Below, in pieces: positions 1 to 11,292 of a DNA stretch of 64,000 bases (positions are counted from its first letter, which is position 1; every line of letters starts with the position of its first letter). The position numbers were made by a program, and so were the translations under genes. The notes below the pieces were generated by a model that was not told the DNA's origin, ran no database searches, and was given only the letters and a program-made list of their open reading frames with translations. This stretch comes from Hofstenia miamia (taxonomy: Eukaryota; Xenacoelomorpha; Acoela): contig SCFE01000030.1 of NCBI GenBank assembly GCA_004352715.1, positions 1,411,029 to 1,475,028 of the forward strand, given 5' to 3'.

Positions 1-455
1 ATTGCCTCTTACTATTTTGGAAAAGACCTTCAGTAGAATTACAGAAAAATATACACAAGCGAACTAACACTTATCACAAAATAAAAATTTAAAAAGAAAA
101 TCTTTGAAAAATCATTCACCAATTTTACAATTGATTTATGGAACAAACTCCCTCCAGATATTAAAAAAGAACGAAATTTCAATAAATTTAAAAAATCATT
201 AAAAATTTCACTAAAACGAAGAAGATCCAACTACTTATCAAATTATAGGACAAAGTCTATAAACTATAACAAAGCTATTGAACAATGAAAACCAACTATT
301 TATATCATCAAGGACAATAAACTTTTGAAACCAAGACAAAGTCTTTTTTCAGAACCAAGTTAATTTATATTTATTGTTTTAATTCTTCATAAGTGTTAAT
401 CACTTGATTTGTAAAAAAACAAAAGAATTAAAATAAATATTATTATTATTAAAAA
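1..455 (+). mobile_element. LINE 3' end fragment
   Basis: The + strand around 109-240 reads as the end of a non-LTR retrotransposon ORF. The typical C-terminal string DLWNKLPPDIKKERNFNKFK is visible, followed by a basic stretch. This ending is shared by CR1/L2/Jockey-like LINE ORF2 proteins. An AT-rich 3' UTR follows and ends in a short ATT-type microsatellite near 435-455, as LINE tails often do. Upstream sequence lies outside the window and the visible frame has stops, so it is a decayed copy. Family assignment is inferred from the motif only. Confidence 0.6.
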
Positions 456-1636
456 AAAAGAATTGATGCTGTGTGGTTAGTCTGGAGTCGTTGTCATAGC
501 CCTAACTCGTGCAGGTGGACTGCTGAAGAAGCACTTCCTTGAGAAATTTTGTTATATTCCTAATTTGAAAGATTGACCCTGATATTTTCTGACTTTTTCT
601 AAAATATTGTTAGCAATACAAATGTCTAAAAATAAAAATATTTTCATTATGTTTCTAGTTATACACATAAATTTCTCAAAATTAGTATTTTTATCGCTAT
701 CTTTATTGATAATTCGCTTTAGAACGTCAGGTCAGGATAACATCGAATGATTACTTTCTCAATGTGTTCTGTTTATCATTGGTTACCACCCTGCCAAATG
801 TTAGCGTTGTTGGGCTCTTCGAACACATTTTTCAAATGTTTTGGAATTGCAGTCAATATGCTAACGTCGGCGCCTGCTATGACGTCAGAGTACCAGAATA
901 TCGAATTTTTTGTTCCCTCGGTATTCATCCATATGTAAGCTACAGTCTTGCCAAGTGTCACTGTTTGGTGATAAATGCGATTGATTTGGTTAGGGGGATT
1001 CTGTTGGAGCACCCCTTTGTTTTAAGAGTGAAAAAAGCCCGGTCGAGATAAGGTTAAAGTTTGAAAAATGAACATTTTAAATCAATATTTTGCAACACAG
1101 CCTAGTAGCCATGTAGTAGAGCCTTGTATGGGACGGGCCGCACTACTACAACTTAGAACATAGCTAAACAAGCCTATTGCGGAAAATATTTTGAAATAAT
1201 ATCGAAAATCATAAAAAGATTTTAAACATGGAAGTCATATATATATATATGATTATCATAAACGAAATTATAGGTAATATAAATGTAAATAGTCATTTAT
1301 ATGGCCGTCACTGGCCATGGACATCTTAAGATTTTGATTTTTATCAAAAACGGACAATTTCAATTTAAAAACCTGATTAAATTGAAAAGACTTAACCAAC
1401 TTTTTTAATATCCGTGAACTTCAACAGTTTTTAATATGCGAAAGTGAAGATGGACGCATGATTCATATACTCAATATAAATTTCAGGGTAAAATTCTTGG
1501 ATGATCTACATGAATATATTTTGTACCAATTTTAATAGTGGATAGTTTGTATTACAAGTTATGATTTATTCTTATAATTTTAATAATAAATACATTGATT
1601 TCTTTTAATTTTTACTTACCATTTTCATCATTTCAG
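456..1636. other. stretch without a supported gene
   Basis: Unique-looking AT-rich DNA. A short open frame near 764-1051 (+) has several Cys codons but no start context, splice sites or family resemblance I can defend. A short AT dinucleotide run lies at about 1236-1250. Confidence 0.4.
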
Positions 1637-1739
1637 AAGAGACTACTGGATAGTGGTGATTTTGCCTATATCAATCCTGATTTTTGTGATACTTACATTG
1701 CTAAGGACCAGTTCTGCCGTTCCAATTCAAGTGACATAA
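1637..1739 (+). CDS. possible terminal exon encoding a membrane helix
   Basis: A pyrimidine-rich tract ending in CAG at 1634-1636 looks like a splice acceptor. In the frame starting at 1638 the DNA encodes RDY followed by WIVVILPISILIFVILTLL, then about a dozen residues and a TAA at 1737-1739. That is the shape of a last exon of a type I membrane protein: a helix plus a very short cytoplasmic tail. A second frame starting at 1637 is also open across the segment and contains Cys residues, so the reading frame is not settled. I could not identify upstream exons. Treat this as an unproven exon. Confidence 0.28.
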
Positions 1740-4063
1740 GTACAATTATGTTGTTTTCTGTAAAAGTTGTTTAAGGTCATTCTTGTATATAGCCATCCTC
1801 GTGGAACTTCGGATACGTCGACTTTTCTGCATAGAAAAGGAACATAGATACGTCGTTTAGCCTCGGATAAAAACTAAGTTTACGCTAAAGTAGAATAAAT
1901 ATCTTACCCTTAAAATTGTCTTGGGCGGTCGAATTGTTCACAAAATACTTAATATTAACCCAAATTATCCTAGGTTTTTCTAACAAACTTTAATAGTATC
2001 TCTTCAAGAATTTTTAAACTCTTATAACTAATATAATAATAAAGATGTCTAAAGTCTAAACTCTTAAAACACGGCCCGACTAGTTCCCAGAAAATTTCGT
2101 GCCGGTGCCGTGCTCATGCTCACATTAGAATAAGTATGAAGTATATTTGTCATTTTGATTTTCTAAATCCATTAAATCATTGAAAGTATTGTTTCTTGAA
2201 CAATTTGTTAAACTATTGAAACAATTTGCTTCAAAAGACATTTCATTTATTCAGGTTTAATATAAGATGCTTCTTACATTTAATGAAAAAAACCAAATTT
2301 CTGAAAAATATTTCAGATCGCGTTTCAGTGATGATTATAACTGCAAAAAAATTTTTTCAATTTCGCCCCGTGCCGCACTGCGTTCCTTTGTGCGTGTCGA
2401 AAAATCAAAGCATAGCACAGGGAAGGCTATATTTACAGAAAACAAAAATTTTGAGATTAGTGGTTTTTGCCATCGGCTGTAGTCCGCCTTCTAAGAGTAT
2501 ATGAAGAATTTGAATGCTTTTACAAAAATTTTTTATTGAAAAATTGCTTAAGGATATTCAAAAATGATTGACAGTGTCAACAAAACGAATTGTGCCATAA
2601 GGTACACACGGATAAAACGGTTTAATTTCCTATTTTTGCTTTGTAAGAAACATAATTTACAAAAAAGTTTTTTACTAACAAGTTTTTTGCATGAAGAATT
2701 TAATAGTCTTAGCCCGATGCGATCCTATTAAAGTTGGTCGTTGTTGTCCATTAGAAGTCTCTTTAAATAGTTCAATCCTATAGTCTCATGCTGAGTTGGA
2801 ATCGCCAGGAAATTTTAAGGCTGGGGCCAGGTAGTTGGCCGGCAAGAGATAATACCGGCCGGTTTTCGGCTGGTTTTGGCTGGCGAGTTTTATTTGCATT
2901 GTATATTTAATCAATGCATGTATATTGTATATGTATATATATACGCATGTATGAGAAATATTATCTTCAATTTCGCGCGCATGAAGTTTCACACATTAGT
3001 GAGAATAAGAAATAATAATAATAATAAATTATGACGTTTCTTTATCATCTAGAAAAGCATCTACGATCAATCCCTGTCAGGAAGGTTGTGTTTGATCTTT
3101 CACTATTACATATTATGTCATTGATCTCATAAAGAACTTGGCAGGATTTTCAAAAATTTTATTCTCAACGTCGATTTTTCAATAGAAAAATTGAAACTGT
3201 CTATTTCAAACACGTTTTACACCAAAACGTATTAATCTATAAAACCATCTATGATGATTTATTGTTGACTAAGCCTTCTTTTTAAATCGCGCTATTTCAC
3301 TTTGTTGTAAAGCATGTGAACTTGCTAGTTGAATTATCGCACAAAACTTATTTTGAAGCAAATCAATTTACTTTTCCTCCACTTAGTGGTGTGTGATTAA
3401 AATGATTCAAATTTCTTGAGATGATGAATATATATATATATATATATATTTGTTGAAGTCATAGCAGATTTTAGGAAATACTTAGTGAAAATAGTGTTAA
3501 TAAAATCTTAGGTACAAGGATAATAAAATAGNNNNNNNNNNNNNNNNNNNNNNNNNNNNNNNNNNNNNNNNNNNNNNNNNNNNNNNNNNTATATATATAT
3601 AAGCATCAACATAGCAAGCCGATAAGTTAGGCAAAAACATAGTGATAGCATAGTATCTAGTTTTGTTATAATTCATCTCATGTGACTGCTTAGGCATAGA
3701 CAGTTTAAAATAGTAAGCACTAGTAATAACATAGATAGACTACTGCGAATATGAACTCCAGTAACACTTAAGAATACGTGGCAATTAGTGCCGAAGCGAG
3801 ACTTCAACGCTGCCATCTAGAATACATGAATGTCTGGATCAGCTATACCCAAAACTGAACGGGCTTAAGCCTCCTTCGTAGACGCGCCAGAATGATCCTA
3901 CACGCCCGAATACGAACTTGGCCTACTCCCCCTCAGTTTCTAGAAAGTTTAGCTGCTCATGATCATCTCAGTATAAGGCATATATGAGCAAGAGAATGAG
4001 CTATCAAACCAAAATATTTTATTAACTGTTTGCGCACACTGAGGCCCTATATATACAAAATGA
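1740..4063. other. stretch without a supported gene, with AT microsatellite and gap
   Basis: No coding sequence I can support. It contains AT dinucleotide runs (about 2934-2943 and 3428-3450), an AAT run near 3012-3027 and an assembly gap at 3532-3589 followed directly by more AT repeat, suggesting the gap is an unresolved microsatellite. Confidence 0.5.
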
Positions 4064-4951
4064 TTAAGGTAGAATTAGTGGCAGGATAGTGGTGAAAATT
4101 GACAAACTATACATATCTCAAAATTTGCATGAGACAACTAATGAGCATTCCTCTAAACAATTCTGCTAAAATTGGATGCAGAAAAGGTATTATTTACTGG
4201 TAATAAAGCATTTTTCACAACCCCCCTACTTGAAAAATGCTTAGCAACCAATATGTTTTTGCTTGGTTACGTGTCTAACCCATGTTTTTTGGATAATAAT
4301 TTGACCATAGAAAGCGAATGAACTCATTCAGTAAGCATTACAGAAAGGAAGTTACAAAGGGATTATTTGGGATAGCAGCTGACATTTCAACCAGACGATG
4401 TAAGAATTTTTCAGTTTTTGGCCGTTTTCTCAAAACTAATTTTTTCCACTAACCCATGTTTTTTGGTGCATGATTACTAAAAAACTAATACAGATATCAT
4501 GTTGAAATTTGGTGTATGCATTAAGCATGTATTTGTGCAGGTCCTGTACCAAAATAGAGTGGTTTCACTGAATACTTAAAGTTTTATGAAGTTCATGCAT
4601 ACATAATGAGGTTGTAATTTTGAATTCGATCTGACTTCAAAAGTCAAAATTTTATAAAAAATACAATTATCATAGCAGACCACTGATTTTGGTACATGCC
4701 CTAGAGCAGCTCATAAGCTATCAGCATGCAAAATTTCATTACAATTGCTTAATATTTGTGGGTACAAGCTTGTACCAAAGTTATGTACCATTTCGGGAAC
4801 CGTTCGGCCATCTTTGATGACCTAATTTGCATAATTTATGCAAAAAAATTGCAAAAATTTTTTTAGTCTATCAGGATGCTATATGCCAAGTTACAATAGA
4901 ATTGGTTGAAAAATAATGATTTTAGCCCCTTTACCACTAATTCTACCTTAA
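4064..4951. mobile_element. TTAA-flanked MITE (piggyBac-like)
   Basis: The segment is bounded by GGTAGAATTAGTGG at 4068-4081 and its exact inverse complement at 4934-4947. Both ends are flanked by TTAA (4064-4067 and 4948-4951). A TTAA target duplication is characteristic of piggyBac-type transposons. There is no transposase ORF inside, so this is a non-autonomous element of about 880 bp. The interior is AT-rich. A hAT element begins only 14 bp beyond its right end. The 14-bp repeats and TTAA are seen directly; the piggyBac assignment is an inference because the terminal bases are not the commonest piggyBac type. Confidence 0.65.
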
Positions 4952-4965
4952 AGCAACGTAATAAC

Positions 4966-6546
4966 TAGGAACCGGAAAAATATGTTATAACATAAAATCG
5001 AATGTAATAGAATATTTTGGCCATCATATCGAATATCGAATATTATAGCCAATAGGAAAATAGTAGTGTTGTGTTGAATTTTGGTCACGATGCCGAGTGC
5101 AGAATATTGTAGCCAATAGAAAATCAGCAGTCTGTTATTTTGATTGTTTTGAGTAAACATGCCACCTGTCGCCAGGAGCAACTTGGCCAAAGTACGACAC
5201 TACATTCGCGAATTCCCAGGGGTATTTAAATCCGATGGTGATATTTTACTTTGCTCATTGTGTTCCAAAACCGTTTGCTATGGAACGCATTCGCAGGTGC
5301 TACAGCACCTAAAGTCGACAATACATGGAAAAAACGCTGCATTAAGCCTGCCAAAGCAGAATATTTTATAAACCAAAGAATTATCAAGAGCAGAAAAATG
5401 GTGCGAACTACTAGCCAGGTGCAATTTACCCTTTCGATTTTGGATAATCCGGACTATAAATCCTTTATGGAGGAGGTGAAGTATGTTCTTCCAAGCGATT
5501 CTTCTGTCTGGAAGTGTATTTGGAGAACGAAAAAAGATGCTGGCAAGGCTTGACGGGAAATCACTCTATGTGATGTTTGACGAAACATCATTCAAAAATC
5601 GGTCTATCTCTTAGGAGACTGTAATTCGCCAAGGACCCCATATATCCTGGGTATTCAGGAATGTGAAACCGTAAATGCAAATGTGGTTGCACAAACGATC
5701 AATCGCTGGCTCCAAAAAACATTTGACTCGTTTAGTCTGAAGGTGTTATTGAGCGATGGTGCTGCCTACTGCATTAAAGCTGGGAAAATTCTAAAGGAAT
5801 TTTACGAAGATTTAATTCATATTCGCTGTCTTGCACATGCAAGCCACTTGGCATTTGAGAAGATTCGTTGCTGTGACAAGGTAGTCGATGGTGCCATTGG
5901 ATCTTTGAAGCAGATTCTGTCAAAATCTGGATGTCGGCGGGCGTCATTTCCGGTTTCTTTACCCCCATGGCCCATTATAACCAGATGGGGCACGTGGATC
6001 GAGTGCGCTATATATATCGCGCACAATTTTGCCAAAATCAAAGATTGCGTGGATGGTCTTGAAGACGAGGGACTATTAATTTCAAATGCGAAAGTAGCCT
6101 TTGGGGAGCCGGAACTTCAGCGAGAATTGGAAAAACTAACAAAGTTGGAACACGCTGTGAACTCTCAGAAATTACTTCTGGAACACTGTTTGTTAGGCGA
6201 AATGTTGGAAAACGTACGCTCCTTCGAAAGGCTATATCGGTTGACACACATGCAGCGAAGAAGTTTTCCGATCTACTTTGCGGCATTAACGGGCTCAAGC
6301 TTGTCGAAGGAAAAGAAATGGAGCTGAATTTCATCCCACTGACAACTGTGGAGGTTGAAAGATTTTTCTCCAAGCTGAAAAGCAAGCCGAATGTTTCTCT
6401 GGAAGCAGCAGAGAGCGTCCTCTTTGTAAATACATTTCCTAATTAAAGTGTTTTCACCGAATATTTTTATCGAATATTTTAGCACCTTTTACCGCATAAT
6501 AATCGAATATTTGAAGTTCTATCATCGAATATTTTTCCAGTTCCTA
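4966..6546 (+). mobile_element. hAT transposon with perfect 8-bp target duplications
   Basis: The direct repeat GTAATAAC lies at 4958-4965 and 6547-6554. Inside it, TAGGAACCGGAAAAATAT (4966-4983) is matched by the inverse complement of 6529-6546 with one mismatch. Eight-bp duplications and terminal repeats starting TAGG are hAT hallmarks. ATCGAATATT-like motifs recur near both ends (about 5027-5045 and 6450-6535) and are plausible transposase-binding repeats. The element is 1581 bp and carries a frame-disrupted transposase gene. It landed immediately beside the TTAA MITE. Confidence 0.85.
5159..6445 (+). pseudogene. hAT transposase, frameshifted
   Basis: Three open segments together cover a hAT transposase. 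The first (5159-5371) starts with ATG and encodes a BED/CGGBP1-like zinc finger with the pattern CSLCSK...HLKSTIHGK. The second (5683-6327) contains VLLSDGAAYC and IHIRCLAHASHLAFEKI, typical of the central catalytic region. After a frame change the C-terminal piece (about 6318-6440) has TTVEVERFFSKLK, resembling the hAT dimerisation region. Frame shifts and a stop near 5550-5615 break the gene, so it is probably inactive. The zinc-finger type links it to the hAT lineage from which CGGBP1-like host proteins arose; that link is an inference. Confidence 0.75.
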
Positions 6547-6695
6547 GTAATAACCTGCCGAGGCAGAACTAATAATGTAAACAACTAAGCGGCGCAAGCA
6601 ATGGGTAGATGTAGCGCGGGAACGTAGCAGAAATTTGCATGAACAATTTGAATTGCTGTTACGTAAAGGTCCCGATTGTACAATATATATATATA

Positions 6696-7167
6696 CTACG
6701 CGACAAAAAAAATTAGACAAATTAGTAATTTTATACTTTGAATTTCTCAAAGTTGACAGACAATACAAAAACACGAATAACATACAATAAACAGAAAAAA
6801 GTGGTCTATCTTATGGTGCCCCTCAATAATCAATTGTTTCACCAGAGGCCGAGATGCAGAGACTTAATCGTCTGGGTATCGAATTGAACAAATTTTGTTG
6901 CACTTCCCTTGAAATTCTGCCTGCTGCAGCTTGAATTTCTTCGATAAGTTCGCCTTTGGTTGTTGGTACCTTTCTTTCCACTATATCCTTTATAAATTTC
7001 CACATATTCTCAATCGGCGACAAGTCAGGCGAGTTTGCAGGCCATTGCAAGACTTCTAAGTTTTCGTCTTGGAAGAAATTTCTCGTGTACCTTGAAGTAT
7101 GAGGAGTTGCTCCATCTTGTTGGAGAACCCATCCTTCCGGAAACAAAGTGTTTGCGTAGAGCATAAA
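6696..7167 (-). mobile_element. Tc1/mariner transposon, left part before gap
   Basis: An AT run ends at about 6696 and is followed by CTACGCGACAAAAAAAATTA, which resembles a Tc1-type terminal repeat next to a TA target. The 3' half of a DDE transposase follows on the minus strand and continues into the 1-kb gap starting at 7168. The other terminal repeat is not visible, so the total length is unknown. Confidence 0.6.
6823..7164 (-). CDS. Tc1/mariner-family transposase, C-terminal part
   Basis: The 113 visible residues carry the two late catalytic blocks of a Tc1/mariner DDE transposase: LQQDGATPHTSRYTRNFF (second Asp in QQDG) and WPANSPDLSPIENMWKFIK (final acidic residue in PIEN). The spacing between them suits a DD34E-type Tc1-like enzyme. 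Residues then continue to a stop at 6823. The N-terminal helix-turn-helix and the first Asp are lost in the gap to the right. No internal stop is visible, so this part looks fairly young. The first Met given here is just the first Met after the gap, not the true start. Confidence 0.8.
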   Translation of the reverse strand: MLYANTLFPEGWVLQQDGATPHTSRYTRNFFQDENLEVLQWPANSPDLSPIENMWKFIKDIVERKVPTTKGELIEEIQAAAGRISREVQQNLFNSIPRRLSLCISASGETIDY

Positions 7168-8167
7168 NNNNNNNNNNNNNNNNNNNNNNNNNNNNNNNNN
7201 NNNNNNNNNNNNNNNNNNNNNNNNNNNNNNNNNNNNNNNNNNNNNNNNNNNNNNNNNNNNNNNNNNNNNNNNNNNNNNNNNNNNNNNNNNNNNNNNNNNN
7301 NNNNNNNNNNNNNNNNNNNNNNNNNNNNNNNNNNNNNNNNNNNNNNNNNNNNNNNNNNNNNNNNNNNNNNNNNNNNNNNNNNNNNNNNNNNNNNNNNNNN
7401 NNNNNNNNNNNNNNNNNNNNNNNNNNNNNNNNNNNNNNNNNNNNNNNNNNNNNNNNNNNNNNNNNNNNNNNNNNNNNNNNNNNNNNNNNNNNNNNNNNNN
7501 NNNNNNNNNNNNNNNNNNNNNNNNNNNNNNNNNNNNNNNNNNNNNNNNNNNNNNNNNNNNNNNNNNNNNNNNNNNNNNNNNNNNNNNNNNNNNNNNNNNN
7601 NNNNNNNNNNNNNNNNNNNNNNNNNNNNNNNNNNNNNNNNNNNNNNNNNNNNNNNNNNNNNNNNNNNNNNNNNNNNNNNNNNNNNNNNNNNNNNNNNNNN
7701 NNNNNNNNNNNNNNNNNNNNNNNNNNNNNNNNNNNNNNNNNNNNNNNNNNNNNNNNNNNNNNNNNNNNNNNNNNNNNNNNNNNNNNNNNNNNNNNNNNNN
7801 NNNNNNNNNNNNNNNNNNNNNNNNNNNNNNNNNNNNNNNNNNNNNNNNNNNNNNNNNNNNNNNNNNNNNNNNNNNNNNNNNNNNNNNNNNNNNNNNNNNN
7901 NNNNNNNNNNNNNNNNNNNNNNNNNNNNNNNNNNNNNNNNNNNNNNNNNNNNNNNNNNNNNNNNNNNNNNNNNNNNNNNNNNNNNNNNNNNNNNNNNNNN
8001 NNNNNNNNNNNNNNNNNNNNNNNNNNNNNNNNNNNNNNNNNNNNNNNNNNNNNNNNNNNNNNNNNNNNNNNNNNNNNNNNNNNNNNNNNNNNNNNNNNNN
8101 NNNNNNNNNNNNNNNNNNNNNNNNNNNNNNNNNNNNNNNNNNNNNNNNNNNNNNNNNNNNNNNNNNN
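7168..8167. other. assembly gap (1000 N)
   Basis: Exactly 1000 undetermined bases. The Tc1/mariner transposase runs into its left side and a Penelope-type fragment emerges from its right side. Confidence 0.99.
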
Positions 8168-8335
8168 TTAGTAGTATATAGAAATCATCTTTTGCAATAT
8201 GTTTATGTAAATATATTTCTGATCTTAGGTGCCCATTTAGATGTTCTTTTATTCTGGTTCCTAGATGTCTTTTAGTTTCGCCGATGTATGATCTTTTACA
8301 ATCATCACATTGGTATTTATATATTACGGAAGAAA
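8168..8335 (-). mobile_element. Penelope-like element fragment, GIY-YIG domain
   Basis: The minus strand reads YKYQCDDCKRSYIGETKRH followed by LGTRIKEHLNGHL. This matches the start of a GIY-YIG endonuclease as found C-terminal in Penelope-like retroelements: a Cys pair, then YIGET(K/R)R and RIKEH. The rest of the element would lie in the gap to the right. An (ATT)n tract begins right after its 3' side. A GIY-YIG domain could also come from another source, but this Cys-pair variant is typical of Penelope elements. Confidence 0.6.
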
Positions 8336-8337
8336 CT

Positions 8338-8354
8338 AAATAATAATAATAATA

Positions 8355-8387
<33 letters not shown>

Positions 8388-8409
8388 ATAATAATAATAA
8401 TAGTAATAG
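8338..8409. repeat. (AAT)n/(ATT)n microsatellite
   Basis: AAT repeats switch to ATT repeats and back to AAT, forming a near-palindromic trinucleotide tract. It abuts the 3' end of the minus-strand LINE at 8410-9900 and is probably that LINE's microsatellite tail. Confidence 0.85.
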
Positions 8410-9900
8410 ACTTAATTAAACTGTAAATGGGATGTCACTGAATGTATTTACAGCGTTGAATGTCTCAAAAATGTCCAAAATAGCTTAAAAATATTCTTTT
8501 TCGACAGTAGCAAAAAGTCACATGCATACTTACTTTCCAAACGATTAAAAAGCTGTGTGGATCTTCTGAAAAATTCATTATTAGTTTTGGTCTTCTTAAT
8601 TTTTAAAATATTGAAAAAACTCTTTGTCTTTGTTCTCAGGTCTCTTTTATTGTTCCTTTGTATGTATTTCTCTATGTTTATACTATATTTTCCTTCTATA
8701 ATATCAATTAATAGTAGGATATGATTTAATTGCAGTTGCAGTGTGATTGGCAGAATTTTCAAAGTTTTTAGTCGTGATAAATAATCCTGATCCCCCTTAG
8801 AAATCCATTTAGTGCAAATCTTTTTGGACTCTTTCCAATCTACGTGCGTTAGAAAAATTGCAGTGCCAAACAGATGATCCATAACGTAATTTTGAACGGA
8901 TAATAGAGAGGTACAACTGTTTTTTCGCGCTAGATAAAATGTGATATGGTAATTGGTTCTTCATTTTATAAAACGTTATCAAATCTTGTCTAATGATGTT
9001 AGAGATGTGGTTATGCCAAGTAACATTACTACAGATGTGAATTCCAAGATCTCTTACTGATCAATTTTGAGTCATATCCAATTCTTTGTAATGCATCTTC
9101 AAATGCTTCCATTTTGTCGAAAGTGATTAACTGCATTTTGTTTTTATTAAAGGACATTTTGATATTAAGAAACCAATTATTTAATATTCTTGCATCATGC
9201 TGTACTGTCTTAGGATCCCTCGAAAGAATTTTTAAGTCATCGGCAAAAAGATAAACATTACTATAAAGCCCTATTGAGGGAAGATCGTTAATCATGATGA
9301 GAAAGATGAGAGGCCCCAAGCAGCTACCTTGTGGTATTCCACTAGAGATAATTATTTCGTTAGATAAACATCCATTGAAGAAAACAGACTGGGTTCTATA
9401 AGTTAGGTAGGAATGAAACAGCTTTAGTAGATTACCGCCGATTCCAAAGCTTTTCAACTTATTTAGTACTATTCTATAGGAGACTCTATCAAACGATTTA
9501 ATGAAGTCGTAATATAGACAAACGCAAGGAATGTTCTGTTCGTTGTTATCATAACGCTCGAGGCAAAAAATTAGTAATTAGATAACAGGTGACGATTTAT
9601 TCAAGAATCCAAATTGAGAGCTAGAAATGTAGCTAGATATGTGCGGGTATAATTTATCGTAAATAACTCATTCAAATTTAGAGAGGTTTTTGATAAAATA
9701 CTAATTGGCCTATAGTTACAGACGTTCTGATTCTTTCCTTTTTTGAATATGGGGATAATTTTAACTTTTTTTCATACTTTAAGATAAATTCCAGATATTA
9801 AGATATATTTAAATAGGTTCAGTAAATGAGGCAACATTTCGTTCAATTTTCCTTGAATTTAAATTGGAAAAATTTCAGTTTGTCTAGTTTGGATAATTTT
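8410..9900 (-). mobile_element. LINE with decayed reverse transcriptase
   Basis: On the minus strand the order is: a RT segment near 9700-9760 (motif NYRPISIL), 9457-9029 with SGIPQGSCLGPLIFLIMIND and the catalytic FADDLKI (an FADD version of YADD), and 8882-8448 with a C-terminal domain (RLKTLKILPI...LFNRL) usual for CR1/Jockey-like ORF2. Stops and frame changes separate the parts. The 3' end meets an ATT microsatellite. The copy in the intron of RNase gene B (25830-26760) has very similar RT motifs and is probably the same family. Confidence 0.75.
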
Positions 9901-10596
9901 TTATGATAGTTAAATTATATAAAGCTAAGCGAGTAGCATTATCAATCATTATGACTCATATTGCTGTCGGACTAATTTCTGGAAATATACAGTTTAATAA
10001 ACACAATAATTGATCATATTTTGTACTTACAAACTTTTATCAAAAAATAGGGCAACTTTTTAAGAGCTATTAATTTAAAGATAACGTAAATTTTTCAGTC
10101 ACCCTAGTTATAAAAATTATTCTTGTGCTCTTGGTACACGTAAACTATAACTTATTTTCAATGGAAACTCCGATTTTTGCAGAAAAGTTCAAATTCTTCT
10201 AATACCTAGGGTTCAGACAGAAAATAAACTGGTCTAAGGCCAGGGTTGGCATGTTTTAAACACGACCTGTTTAAAACATGTTTTAAGCACTGTTTAAAAC
10301 AACCGTTTTTGCAATGTTTTTTTTAAAATTCATATGAACTTTATGGAAAAGTTGGAAAGTAATTTTTTGGGTTTCGTACGTTTGTACTTTCATAACTGAT
10401 TTTCTTCCTCAAAAACCGGCATGCAACGAAAAATAAATGTTGATAAGTTTATCATAATCCATATTTGCTACTATAAGTATTTTCAGTAAAATTCTAGTAC
10501 TTTGAGGTGACCCTGACTAAGAGTAAAAAACATAGCTTTAAATGTTTGAAACGCTTTTTTTGTAAGAATAATACACTTTTTTGTCAACTCTGTCTA
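9901..10596. other. stretch without a gene; possible hAT end at 10231
   Basis: No gene seen. From 10231 the sequence CAGGGTTGGCATGTTTTAAA begins a block rich in GTTTAAAAC repeats up to about 10325. It resembles a hAT terminus (CAGGGTTGGCA...), but no matching opposite end or 8-bp duplication is visible in the window. Confidence 0.35.
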
Positions 10597-11143
10597 AAGG
10601 TGTGTTCCCACTATCGACTTTTATCATCTGTCAAGAAATCGGTGATAAAAGTCGATAGTGTGAACACTCTATCTGCTTTTTATCGGCTGATAAAAGTCGA
10701 TAGTCTGAACGCTCCATCCGATTTTTTGGCAAAACAACAAAATTACTGTCATCTGATAATTTATCAGCTGATAAAAGTCGATAGTCTGAACGGTACTAAA
10801 ACTAGTCGAATAGCTACTTGAAACTAATTGCTTACTTCTCAAGTAGGGAACAGACTTCCAAAACGTAAATTATTGTCGTTGAAATATTTCAACTTCAAAA
10901 TATGTAAACATTGTTTACATTCCAAGACAAACCAATCCATAAACAGATGTTGTTGTTTTTCTTACTGTCAATCAAAAGATGATAATGTATCATCTGATAA
11001 AAAATCGATAGTCTGAACGCTCTTCCAACTCCGTATTTTCTGATAAAAAATCGAATGATAAAAAATCGCCAATGTGAACGTAAATAATTGCATTTTCGAT
11101 TAAAATCTGCTGATAAAAGTCGATAGTGGGAACACACCTTAAG
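10597..11143. mobile_element. MITE copy 1 with AGGTGTGTTCCCACTATCG termini
   Basis: AGGTGTGTTCCCACTATCGA at the left end is matched by its inverse complement at about 11115-11139, so this is a complete inverted-repeat element of about 540 bp. Copies of the motif TGATAAAAGTCGATAGT followed by STGAACG recur inside in both orientations. The right end is followed by TTAA and the left preceded by CTAA, consistent with a decayed TTAA duplication. No transposase is present. The element runs into a 149-bp gap on the right. Confidence 0.7.
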
Positions 11144-11292
11144 NNNNNNNNNNNNNNNNNNNNNNNNNNNNNNNNNNNNNNNNNNNNNNNNNNNNNNNNN
11201 NNNNNNNNNNNNNNNNNNNNNNNNNNNNNNNNNNNNNNNNNNNNNNNNNNNNNNNNNNNNNNNNNNNNNNNNNNNNNNNNNNNNNNNNNNNN
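11144..11292. other. assembly gap (149 N)
   Basis: Undetermined bases between two inverted copies of the same MITE. A palindrome would explain why assembly failed here. Confidence 0.95.

Noticed and set aside
764-1051. Cys-containing frame as an exon of the membrane protein at 1637
   Set aside because: No donor and acceptor in compatible phase could be seen, and the opposite strand is equally open.
7099-8181. 360-residue frame across the 7168-8167 gap
   Set aside because: Consists almost entirely of undetermined bases and lies opposite the transposase.
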